From assembly GCA_900316645.1 (NCBI GenBank), contig ONDP01000001.1, positions 62,001 through 126,000 on the forward strand: a stretch of DNA of 64,000 bases, given 5' to 3'. The DNA comes from an uncultured Prevotellaceae bacterium. GTDB taxonomy: Bacteria > Bacteroidota > Bacteroidia > Bacteroidales > Bacteroidaceae. The notes under the pieces were generated by a model, which did not search any database, was not told the DNA's origin, and saw only the letters and a list, made by a program, of their open reading frames with translations. The translations under genes and the position numbers were made by a program. Positions 26,863-33,042 of this stretch are shown here, in pieces. Each line of letters begins with the position of its first letter. Positions within the stretch are counted from its first letter, which is position 1.

Positions 26863-26958
26863 TTACGCCATACAGCTAGTCACTCCCAGCGATGTTCCCA
26901 GTGCGGTGAGGATACTTATCAGTATCTGAATCACCATCTTCCATTTTGAATTCTTCAT
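26863..26958 (-). CDS. Tiny hydrophobic protein of the smalltalk type
   Basis: A 31-codon ORF: MKNSKWKMVIQILISILT then ALGTSLGVTSCMA. A basic N-terminus, one hydrophobic helix and a terminal TSC. This is the composition and length of the 'smalltalk' proteins annotated beside HU-like genes in Bacteroidales; function is unknown. It lies downstream of the HU-like gene on the same strand and between two GC-rich palindromes. The LGVTSC end looks like a lipobox, but nothing but two residues would follow the cysteine. Too short for normal ORF cut-offs. Confidence 0.7.
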   Translation of the reverse strand: MKNSKWKMVIQILISILTALGTSLGVTSCMA

Positions 26959-26967
26959 AATTAAGGC

Positions 26968-27012
26968 GACCCCCCTCAATCCCCCGAGGGGGAAGTTGAG
27001 GATGTAGGGGTC
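26968..27012. repeat. GC-rich nested palindrome (b)
   Basis: Three nested arms: GACCCC with GGGGTC, CTCAA with TTGAG, and CCCC with GGGG around CGAG. It lies between the tiny ORF and the heptad array after the HU-like gene. It may be a REP-like dispersed element or a 3' hairpin. Confidence 0.65.
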
Positions 27013-27022
27013 AGTTTTTTCA

Positions 27023-27082
27023 CTATGAACTATGAACTATGAACTTAATTTTTCACTTTTCACTATTCACTTTTCACTTCTT
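27023..27082 (+). repeat. Double heptad array, units CTATGAA and TTTCACT
   Basis: Three CTATGAA units, then CTTAATT, then TTTCACT, TTTCACT, ATTCACT, TTTCACT and a decayed unit, all in the same 7-base phase up to the stop codon of the HU-like gene. TTTCACT is the reverse complement of AGTGAAA. Confidence 0.85.
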
Positions 27083-27613
27083 TTATCCTTCGGTGCTTGG
27101 TCCACCACCACTGTTACCTCCACCGCTCTGCGCAGGCTCACCCTTGGCAGCTGCGATGTCAGCCTTGGTCTTGTCGGTCCAGCTGAACTTCACGTCTTTC
27201 TTCAGTTCCTCGCGGGTGAAGTCGCCCGTCGATTGTGCCAGCAACTTGACGGTCTTCACGGCAGCGCCGGTCTTGTCGCCCTCCTTCAGGGTGCCGATAG
27301 TAGCCGAAGCCACCTTGTCGCTCTGTGCATCGTAGAGCACCTCCAATCCGTTCGACTCGACGGTGGCCTTGAAGATAGCCAGGTTGCCCACCTTCACCGT
27401 GTTGCCGTTGAGCACCATCTCGCGCACGCACTTCACGAAGTCGGTCAGCACGCCCACTATCAAGCCCTCAGAGAAAGCCGTGTTGTGTTCCGCCATGTGA
27501 TGGGCCATGTCGTGCAGATCCATCGTTTGTTTGTAACTCACTCGGGCATACATTTTGCCCGCCATTTCGGTTTCCGAGCTCTCGGTCACCTTACTCAAAT
27601 AAAGTTCAATCAT
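27083..27613 (-). CDS. HU-like DNA-binding protein
   Basis: A 176-residue protein of the HU/IHF-related family common in Bacteroidales (TIGR01201-like). The HU fold is seen in SYKQTMDLHDMAHHMAEHN, the helix EGLIVGVLTDFVKCVREMV and the strand GNTVKVGNLAIFKATVES. A longer C-terminal part follows, with a low-complexity GGGNSGGGPSTEG tail. These proteins probably bind bent or structured DNA. It sits between two tiny-protein ORFs and downstream of primase and helicase genes, the usual setting for this family in accessory DNA. A purine-rich AAAAGGT precedes the ATG. Confidence 0.85.
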   Translation of the reverse strand: MIELYLSKVTESSETEMAGKMYARVSYKQTMDLHDMAHHMAEHNTAFSEGLIVGVLTDFVKCVREMVLNGNTVKVGNLAIFKATVESNGLEVLYDAQSDKVASATIGTLKEGDKTGAAVKTVKLLAQSTGDFTREELKKDVKFSWTDKTKADIAAAKGEPAQSGGGNSGGGPSTEG

Positions 27614-27691
27614 ACCTTTTGTTGTGTTTTTAAATGGTAAATAAATAAAGTAAAATGTGTGTTTTCCATAGTCATTAGATAGTTTACTGTC

Positions 27692-27781
27692 TTACATCAT
27701 TGTGGCCTCGCCTGCTGCACCGAGGATGGCAGCGATGACATAACCAAGAATTTTGAGTACTGTTTTCACTGTTTTGTTCAT
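27692..27781 (-). CDS. Second tiny hydrophobic protein, smalltalk-like
   Basis: A 29-codon ORF: MNKTVKTVLKILGYVIAAIL then GAAGEATMM. It has a basic N-terminus and one short hydrophobic helix. It lies upstream of the HU-like gene on the same strand (78 bases between) and about 100 bases after a consensus promoter, so it heads the HU-like transcript. It is similar in layout but not in sequence to the ORF at 26863-26958. Function unknown. Confidence 0.6.
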   Translation of the reverse strand: MNKTVKTVLKILGYVIAAILGAAGEATMM

Positions 27782-27823
27782 AATGTTGTGTTTTAAATGG
27801 TTTAACTTAAAATTGCTCACTTT

Positions 27824-27842
27824 GTCCCCTAAGTTAGGGGAC
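27824..27842. repeat. GC-rich palindrome (c)
   Basis: GTCCCCTA pairs with TAGGGGAC around a 3-base loop; a further TATAGGGGTC follows. It lies in the 5' leader of the tiny ORF/HU-like transcript. Confidence 0.6.
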
Positions 27843-27887
27843 TATAGGGGTCTGAACGCGCGCTTTCCATGCCCCTTAACTACACTA

Positions 27888-27919
27888 CAAAGGTACAAAA
27901 AATTCACGACTTATGCAAA
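27888..27919 (-). promoter_or_regulatory. Promoter of the tiny ORF / HU-like operon: TTTG-N20-TACCTTTG
   Basis: On the minus strand TTTG (27916-27919) is followed after exactly 20 bases by TACCTTTG (27888-27895), a full consensus match. Confidence 0.78.
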
Positions 27920-27950
27920 TAAAATGGCATTTTTTTTCAAAGAAAAATAA

Positions 27951-27999
27951 CCCATCCTTATTTGGCAATAAGGGCATGTTATTGCGCAATAAGGACGGG
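27951..27999 (-). terminator. Nested double-hairpin terminator after the primase-like gene
   Basis: An outer 12-bp stem with one mismatch (CCCATCCTTATT with AATAAGGACGGG) encloses an inner 7-bp hairpin (GCAATAA with TTATTGC). On the minus strand it is followed by TTATTTTTC, as expected for a terminator of the upstream gene. Confidence 0.7.
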
Positions 28000-28009
28000 T
28001 TATCGGGGA

Positions 28010-28918
28010 TTACTTCAACAGCAGATCACACAGGTCGGTGTTGGGCGGATAGCCCTCCAGACTGCTTGACACATTATAGTCAATGCCGCTGGTGGATGCC
28101 ATCTGCCGACACCATTTCTCGTAGCAACCGCTGTCGGGGAATAGCGTGACACGTCGTCCTGCCAGACAACCGACGCGCTCGGGCGACAGTCCGCTGCTGC
28201 CTGCCGTTGCCAGCCACAGGTGCTGCGGTTGGTAGGCAGCCATCACCAATGCCGTCTTCTCGCTCTCGACGATACACACATGGGCCTCTGGATACTTGGT
28301 GAGCAGATGCTCGCCGTAGAGACACTGGTAGAGCTGCCAGTCGGGCGGCAACAGTCCTGCACGCATCAGTGGGATGTGCGTCCACCCCTGAAAGCCCCGT
28401 CGATGACCGTCGATGCCATATTGCATGATGTGCCCTGCGTGTACCAATCCGTCTTTGCCAATCTGCCAGAAGATGACGTTGCCCTTGCGGGTGGCTCCGA
28501 TGCGGTAGTCGTTGTAGATCTGCAGCAGTCGTTGCAGGCTGATGTCGAGACGTTGTGCCACATCGCCTGTGAGCCACTGCCAGAAGACGCTGTGTGGCGA
28601 ATGGCTGCGCTCTACGAACTGCGGGGGCAGTGGTTGGAAGGGCGGCAGCGGTCGTGGTTGGCAGTGGCTGTCGGGGTTGACCGCCGGCTCGGTTGCCCAC
28701 TGGTTGTCTCTGTAGTATTCACTGGGTTTGTAGTGGTATCCGCACGAGTGCTGGTGGTCGCACTTGCCCACGCTGTCTGCCACATAGCGGAAACTGTTGC
28801 GTGTATCGACGTAGCGCACCAGGCACTTTTTCTTTCCGCAGTGCGGACAGGTCAGCTTCACGGGCTGGTGGCCCGTCAGCCGCTTTGACTCTAATTGATA
28901 TCGATAATCTGTATTCAT
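28010..28918 (-). CDS. Zinc-finger/TOPRIM primase-like protein (DUF6371 type)
   Basis: A 302-residue protein of mobile-element replication type. The N-terminus has a zinc finger (TCPHCGKKKC, then KCDHQHSCGYHY) like the template-binding domain of DnaG-type primases. The C-terminal half has TOPRIM-like motifs: CIVESEKTALVMAA with its glutamate and VTLFPDSG with its aspartate. The start is ATG 28918 (MNTDYRYQLES); the frame runs further up through a palindrome without a good start. It lies 106 bases after the RepA-like ATPase gene. The pair may prime and unwind DNA of a mobile unit; activity is inference. Confidence 0.78.
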   Translation of the reverse strand: MNTDYRYQLESKRLTGHQPVKLTCPHCGKKKCLVRYVDTRNSFRYVADSVGKCDHQHSCGYHYKPSEYYRDNQWATEPAVNPDSHCQPRPLPPFQPLPPQFVERSHSPHSVFWQWLTGDVAQRLDISLQRLLQIYNDYRIGATRKGNVIFWQIGKDGLVHAGHIMQYGIDGHRRGFQGWTHIPLMRAGLLPPDWQLYQCLYGEHLLTKYPEAHVCIVESEKTALVMAAYQPQHLWLATAGSSGLSPERVGCLAGRRVTLFPDSGCYEKWCRQMASTSGIDYNVSSSLEGYPPNTDLCDLLLK

Positions 28919-28959
28919 AATTTCTTTTGTTATTTTGATGATTTTGTTGGCGGATTCTC

Positions 28960-29008
28960 GTCCGTCCGTCAGAACCTCTATATATATAGGTGGTTCTGAC
29001 AAACGGAC
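28960..29008. repeat. 49-bp interrupted inverted repeat between ATPase and primase genes
   Basis: Arms in order: GTCCGT, CC, GTCAGAACC, T, then the perfect core palindrome CTATATATATAG, GT, GGTTCTGAC, AA, ACGGAC. Each arm block pairs with its mirror. A further TTCTGAC copy is in the last codons of the ATPase gene. Possible roles: replication origin, binding site, or an RNA hairpin in the transcript. Confidence 0.8.
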
Positions 29009-29024
29009 AAAAATCTTTTCGCGG

Positions 29025-30173
29025 TCAGAATGCCAAAGCAGTTTCCTCTGAGGCATGAAGATAGCCATTTATTTGCATCATCTTGCCTTCTTTCAACCAT
29101 TGAGAGATGATAGCTGATACTGTTTGGCGCTGATAATTGTATTTACTTATCAAAATTGCCGTCAGCTGCTTGCGGCTCATGCTGCCCCCGTTGTCGCGAA
29201 TGCAGCTCAGGGCATAGTCCAGACGCTCCTTCTGCTTCTGGGCATTGGCCTCCTGGCGACGCTGTTGCAGTTCTGCCTTGTGCTGCTCAAGAGCCTTGCG
29301 GCGCTGTTCGTCGGCATCGGCAATGCATCCGTCGTCCTGGAACATAATGCTCCAGTCGGGCATCTCCTGATGACGCGCATCGGAACAGCTCACGGTGATG
29401 ACACCGTCCATCTTCTTGCACTCCAGCACCGTACCCGCCTTCTGCGCCAACATAGTGCCCAGATGGCCACGCATGTTATGATCGTCGTCGGCCTTGTTGG
29501 TATGCAGCACACACACTATAGACAGCCGATGCTCCTCGCTCAGGCACAGCAATTCGTGGATGAGCTGCTTGGCCATCGCCTCGTCGTTGAACGACGCCAC
29601 GAACTCTACGATGCCGTCAATCACCACCACCTGGGGGCAGAAGTCGCCGACGAGCAGTCGCATATCGTCCATCAGCAGGTTGAAGTCACGGCGGCGCAGG
29701 GCATACACATGCAGGTGCTCGTCCACATAGTTGGCATCAAGCCCCGTCATCTGTATGACGTCGGTTACGATGAGCTTCACGTCCGACTGTTTCTGCTCCG
29801 TGTCAAGATAGAGCACACGCGGGTGTTCCAGGCCTGACTTGATGCGAAACTGGTTGCCCTTCATCCATGCAGCCAGACACACCTTCAGTGCCGTTGTCTT
29901 GCCGCATTTCTGCTTACCCTTCAGCGCATGAATGTCGCTCAGCGCAAACATGCCGATGTCGTCAACCGTCAGAGCCGGCACCTCAGGCTCCACCACCGTA
30001 CCGCTCTGGATGAGCATAGGTGCCAGATCGGCACGTCGCTGCTCACGTTCCTGCTCCTCGGCAGTCATTTGATTTACATCCTCGCCCACGATGTCTGCCA
30101 CCGTTCGGGCTTGGTTGTTCACTTGTCCAGCTTGCTGCTGAACGTTCTCAGTCTCATTAAAATCCTTTTTCAT
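29025..30173 (-). CDS. RepA-like AAA ATPase / helicase of a mobile element
   Basis: A 382-residue RecA-fold ATPase (AAA_25 / RepA-type hexameric helicase family). Walker A is in KGKQKCGKTTALKV, Walker B in QVVVIDGIVEFV, and a sensor-like segment is VCVLHTNKADDDHNMRGHLG. A charged helix rich in Gln, Arg and Glu follows, then a C-terminal winged-helix (SMSRKQLTAILISKYNYQRQTVSAII). Start taken at ATG 30173 (MKKDFNETEN). It forms a unit with the primase-like gene. No integrase, relaxase or partition gene is near, so this is either a remnant or depends on functions elsewhere. Confidence 0.82.
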   Translation of the reverse strand: MKKDFNETENVQQQAGQVNNQARTVADIVGEDVNQMTAEEQEREQRRADLAPMLIQSGTVVEPEVPALTVDDIGMFALSDIHALKGKQKCGKTTALKVCLAAWMKGNQFRIKSGLEHPRVLYLDTEQKQSDVKLIVTDVIQMTGLDANYVDEHLHVYALRRRDFNLLMDDMRLLVGDFCPQVVVIDGIVEFVASFNDEAMAKQLIHELLCLSEEHRLSIVCVLHTNKADDDHNMRGHLGTMLAQKAGTVLECKKMDGVITVSCSDARHQEMPDWSIMFQDDGCIADADEQRRKALEQHKAELQQRRQEANAQKQKERLDYALSCIRDNGGSMSRKQLTAILISKYNYQRQTVSAIISQWLKEGKMMQINGYLHASEETALAF

Positions 30174-30319
30174 AATTTTGGATTTATAAATGAGCATTCA
30201 TTGCACTACCAGCCATCAGGCGAACGCTCTTACCGCAACTGGCGGGGACCCGTGCTCAGGTCTGATCCCTATATAGCTATGATTTTTATGACTCAGGTTT
30301 ACTCCTGACTGTTCCAGAC

Positions 30320-30376
30320 AAAAAAAGCCCCGAGAAACTGACTGCCGCCGTCGGGTGGTCGTCAGTTTCTCGGAGC
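30320..30376 (-). terminator. Strong terminator of the structured RNA
   Basis: CCGAGAAACTGAC pairs perfectly with GTCAGTTTCTCGG, extended inward by GCCGCC with GGTGGT, and is followed on the minus strand by GGGGC and seven T. Confidence 0.88.
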
Positions 30377-30527
30377 AAGCTCCTCAAACGAAAGAAGACC
30401 CAAAAGACTGAGCAGTCATTCTTGTGTTGTGCCATCCCAGGCACGTGCAAGAATATACAAAATACTCTGCCTCTTGGGTCTAGTTATTTGTCGTAAATCT
30501 TCAAAGAACTCTGTCTCCTCTGGAAAC
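30320..30527 (-). ncRNA. Structured ~200-nt RNA: small RNA or attenuator leader
   Basis: On the minus strand a TATCTTTG promoter predicts a start near 30527. The RNA then has: an 8-bp closing stem (TTGGGTCT 30474-30481 with AGACCCAA 30396-30403) enclosing two hairpins, one with ATTCTTG/CAAGAAT and GTGCC/GGCAC arms (30418-30454), one GACTG/CAGTC (30406-30417); a GGAGC/GCTCC mini-hairpin (30372-30383); and a final stem of 13 perfect pairs (30330-30342 with 30361-30373) ending in seven U. No ORF of note. Either an independent small RNA or the leader of the RepA-like gene. Relation to a named RNA family is not established. Confidence 0.72.
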
Positions 30528-30532
30528 GGCTG

Positions 30533-30540
30533 CAAAGATA
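30533..30540 (-). promoter_or_regulatory. -7 element TATCTTTG of the structured RNA
   Basis: TATCTTTG on the minus strand, with ATTG (one mismatch to TTTG) 19 bases upstream. It places the start about five bases after the box, at the head of the folded region. Confidence 0.7.
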
Positions 30541-30598
30541 GTATTAATATTTCATAGCCCAATACTTTCAGCTGTTAATAATTGTAAAAAAGGGAAAG

Positions 30599-30613
30599 AT
30601 AATCCAATCTTCC
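30599..30613 (+). repeat. 15-nt direct repeat, left copy
   Basis: ATAATCCAATCTTCC, identical to 31516-31530. The two copies flank the toxin-antitoxin pair. Confidence 0.75.
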
Positions 30614-30660
30614 TATTGTTAACACTATTTAAGGCGAAGGGTGACACTGTTTAACGTAAG

Positions 30661-30709
30661 GATGATGGCTGATGTATGATGGATGATGTATGATGGATGA
30701 TGGCTGATT
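30661..30709 (+). repeat. Heptad tandem repeat, unit GATGATG/TATGATG
   Basis: Seven units in phase: GATGATG, GCTGATG, TATGATG, GATGATG, TATGATG, GATGATG, GCTGATT. Confidence 0.88.
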
Positions 30710-30786
30710 GTTCTCGCTTATTAGATAAAATTCTCCCACTCGACATTAAAAAATATTTTTTTGTTCTCGTTTAATCGAATTTTTTG

Positions 30787-30794
30787 TATCTTTG
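30787..30794 (+). promoter_or_regulatory. -7 element TATCTTTG for the toxin-antitoxin pair
   Basis: TATCTTTG followed by CAGG, 30 bases ahead of the antitoxin ATG. A TTTG lies 23 bases upstream, wider than usual. Autorepression by the antitoxin-toxin complex would be expected here. Confidence 0.68.
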
Positions 30795-30824
30795 CAGGCA
30801 GATAATAACAGAAAGGAAACGAAA

Positions 30825-31058
30825 ATGGCAAATATCCCACCAATCCCTGTTCAGGGTCAGATACTTGTAAATATCGAAGACATGTCAATGCTGAAAGACA
30901 TTAAGAAAGCCATCAGTATGGTTAAAGGTGTTGGCAAAATTACGCTTCCTAACAGAAAGCGTCTTTCTTCATACGAGCGTTCGTTGCGTGACCTCGATGA
31001 GGGCAGGGTCTTTGAATATGACAGTTTGGACGACCTAATAAAGGAAATTGAAGGATGA
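30825..31058 (+). CDS. Antitoxin of a YafQ-type toxin-antitoxin pair
   Basis: A 77-residue protein, MANIPPIPVQGQ at the N-terminus. The C-terminal YERSLRDLDEGRVFEYDSLD resembles the toxin-wrapping tail of RelB/DinJ-class antitoxins. No clear ribbon-helix-helix can be read by eye, so the DNA-binding part is uncertain. Start chosen at ATG 30825, preceded by AAAGGAAA; the TTG at 30792 lies in the -7 box. Its stop overlaps the toxin ATG (ATGA), the usual coupling of such pairs. Confidence 0.8.
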   Translation: MANIPPIPVQGQILVNIEDMSMLKDIKKAISMVKGVGKITLPNRKRLSSYERSLRDLDEGRVFEYDSLDDLIKEIEG

Positions 31059-31354
31059 GCGCTAAGTATAGACTACGGATTACTGGTGAATGTAAACAGA
31101 ACCTGAAGTTATGCAAGCGTCGTGGGCTACCTATGGACGAGTTGTGGTCAGTTGTTGGTAAACTCCTCAATGGTGAACCGCTTGATGAGAAATACCGTGC
31201 TCATATTCTTTCTGGTGACCGAAAAGGACAGTGGGAATGTCATATTCAGCCTGACTGGCTCTTGATATGGGAAATTTATGACCAAGAGCTCATTCTTGTA
31301 TTAGTCAATTCTGGTTCCCACTCAGACTTGTTTGGTAAGAAATATCGGAAATAG
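31055..31354 (+). CDS. YafQ/RelE-superfamily mRNA interferase toxin
   Basis: A 99-residue ribosome-dependent endoribonuclease-type toxin. Family features are GDRKGQWECHIQPDWLLIW and the C-terminal VNSGSHSDLFGKK; the His residues of HIQPDW and GSHSDLF are those placed in the active site of YafQ. Length is typical. It overlaps the antitoxin gene by 4 bases. The pair sits between two copies of a 15-nt repeat beside mobile-element replication genes, so it may stabilise that DNA; this is inference. Confidence 0.9.
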   Translation: MSAKYRLRITGECKQNLKLCKRRGLPMDELWSVVGKLLNGEPLDEKYRAHILSGDRKGQWECHIQPDWLLIWEIYDQELILVLVNSGSHSDLFGKKYRK

Positions 31355-31421
31355 AGCATTAACTGATATGATTGGGCGTGGACGATGCTCTAACAAATGC
31401 ACAGCGGAACCTATTGTGCAT

Positions 31422-31457
31422 ACAAGCCCCGGCGCCACCAACGACGCTGGGGCTTGT
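31422..31457 (+). terminator. Hairpin after the toxin gene
   Basis: A 13-bp stem (ACAAGCCCC plus GGCG with CGCT plus GGGGCTTGT, one G-T pair) and a 10-base loop, followed only by a weak TTGTTGT. It lies between the convergent toxin and trkH genes. Confidence 0.55.
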
Positions 31458-31515
31458 TGTAAAAGACACCCTCAACGGAGGCTGATTTGGCGAATTTTCT
31501 CACGACTCAGCAATA

Positions 31516-31530
31516 ATAATCCAATCTTCC
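31516..31530 (+). repeat. 15-nt direct repeat, right copy
   Basis: ATAATCCAATCTTCC, identical to 30599-30613; bases on either side differ between the two copies. Confidence 0.75.
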
Positions 31531-31549
31531 GCCAATTTTCTTTTTAGTG

Positions 31550-33037
31550 TTATTTCTGCCAGAAGGAGGGGGTGAGGATGGTTATCAGTGTGATGATTTC
31601 AAGACGGCCTGCCAACATCAGGATGGACATGACCCACTTGCCTGTGGGGGGCAGGAAATCGTAAGAACCGGTGATGCCCGTTACACCAGAACCTAAACCG
31701 TTGTTGGAAATGCATGATACGGACGAGAAGAAGGCATCGACGATGGGGAATCCCTCTGCCACAAGAACTACTCCGCCTATAAATATTAATATGGTGTAGA
31801 TGAAGATAAATGCCGCTATCTCGCTGCCTCGTTCCTCGTTGACATACTGTCCGTTGACATCGACGGAGGCCAGTAGGCGAGGGCGGACGTATTTGCGGAC
31901 TACGAAGAGGAAATTCTTCGTCAGATACACCATTCGGTCTATTTTCGCTCCTCCGGCGGTGGAACCGGCACAGGCTCCCATATACATCATGAAGAAGGTG
32001 AGGGTGAGAACCAGGAATCCCCATCCCTCCCAGTTGCCTGCACTGAATCCTGTGGAGGTCAGCGCTGAAACGATGTGGAACAGCGGGTCGATGGTGACGC
32101 TTTCCCATCCTGTGACATGTTGACGGAAAATGATGGCTGACACGACGATGATGTAGTAGATGACTATGGTATAGACATAGGAACGGAACACGTCGTTGCG
32201 CCACAGTTCGCGCCACGACTGCTTGACGGCAACGATGATGAGACTGAAACTGACACCCCCGATGAACATAAACAGGGTGAGTACTGACTTGATATAGGGA
32301 GAATCGTAGGCGGCAATTCCTTGATTTTGAGTGGAGTATCCGCCTGTGGAGATGCAGGTCAAAGAATGGCATACACTGTCGAAGAAACTGATGGGGCCAC
32401 AGCTGAGGAGTAGGATTAAGGTGAGGGTAAGCAGTGTGTAGAGTCCCCACAGTATCTTGGCTGTATGTTCGATGCGTGCAGCCAGTTTGTCGTGCTTGAT
32501 ACCAGTTGCCTCGGCATGAAACAGCATCATGCCTCCGCTGTTGTTCAGGGCAGGGATGAAAGTCAGCGTAAAAAGGATGATACCCAATCCGCCTATCCAC
32601 TGGGTGAGTGAACGCCAGATGAGTATGCCTTTGCTGCATTGCTCCACTTCACGTATCACGGTGGCGCCTGTAGTGGTGAATCCCGACATAGCCTCGAAGA
32701 AGGCTTCGCTGACGTTGAGCGGTGTTTCGCAGAGAATGAAGGGCAACATGCCGAACAGCGAGAAGACTATCCACACCATTGAGGCGAGCAGCATGCCGTC
32801 GCGCCGTTTCAGTATCCTGTTTTCCGGGCGTGAGAAGAAATTGAACGACAGTCCCGTCAACAGTGTCAGCACGATGGCAATGGCAAACGCCATACTGTCA
32901 TGTTCGTGGCTGAGTAATGACACCGTCAGCGGCAATGCCATAAAACCGGCTTCGATAATCAGAAGCTGGCCGAGCACTTTCAGCACCATCGCGTAATTGA
33001 TTGCATGGCTGTTGCGGTGGAAGATAAAGTGTTTCAT
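31550..33037 (-). CDS. trkH: Potassium uptake channel subunit TrkH
   Basis: Inner-membrane K+ translocating subunit, 495 residues, with the four-fold pore-loop layout of the Trk/Ktr family. Filter-like segments are seen in EAMSGFTTTGATV, SLTCISTGGYST, ALTSTGFSAGNW and SSVSCISNNGLGSG. I start at ATG 33037 (MKHFIFHRNS); a TTG at 33046 would overlap the trkA stop. It follows trkA directly, so channel and gating subunit are co-expressed. No terminator-like hairpin with a T-run is seen after its stop. Confidence 0.94.
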   Translation of the reverse strand: MKHFIFHRNSHAINYAMVLKVLGQLLIIEAGFMALPLTVSLLSHEHDSMAFAIAIVLTLLTGLSFNFFSRPENRILKRRDGMLLASMVWIVFSLFGMLPFILCETPLNVSEAFFEAMSGFTTTGATVIREVEQCSKGILIWRSLTQWIGGLGIILFTLTFIPALNNSGGMMLFHAEATGIKHDKLAARIEHTAKILWGLYTLLTLTLILLLSCGPISFFDSVCHSLTCISTGGYSTQNQGIAAYDSPYIKSVLTLFMFIGGVSFSLIIVAVKQSWRELWRNDVFRSYVYTIVIYYIIVVSAIIFRQHVTGWESVTIDPLFHIVSALTSTGFSAGNWEGWGFLVLTLTFFMMYMGACAGSTAGGAKIDRMVYLTKNFLFVVRKYVRPRLLASVDVNGQYVNEERGSEIAAFIFIYTILIFIGGVVLVAEGFPIVDAFFSSVSCISNNGLGSGVTGITGSYDFLPPTGKWVMSILMLAGRLEIITLITILTPSFWQK

Positions 33038-33042
33038 GTCGT

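Larger units (their letters stand above)
30174..30824. other. 650-bp spacer between the RepA-like gene and the toxin-antitoxin pair
   Basis: It contains the structured RNA (30320-30527), its promoter, one copy of a 15-nt direct repeat, a heptad array and the toxin-antitoxin promoter. Between the RNA terminator and the RepA-like ATG (30174-30319) I see only small hairpins (for example TCAGG with CCTGA) and no TAnnTTTG box on the minus strand, so the RepA-like gene seems to depend on read-through from the RNA promoter. A tRNA-like look around 30195-30260 was not supported. Confidence 0.6.

Noticed and set aside
28919-29068. N-terminal 50-codon extension of the primase-like protein
   Set aside because: The frame is open, but it crosses the 49-bp palindrome and the end of the ATPase gene; ATG 28918 gives a start just ahead of the zinc finger.
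30174-30319. Possible tRNA or tRNA-like attachment site upstream of the RepA-like gene
   Set aside because: A GAGCA/TGCTC pairing and a GTTCGC stretch look suggestive, but no set of D, anticodon and T arms with proper spacing can be drawn on either strand.
31599-32639. 346-codon open frame on the minus strand inside trkH
   Set aside because: It is a +1 shadow of trkH with His/Arg-rich, low-hydrophobicity product and no recognisable domain; trkH in the same DNA is unmistakable.
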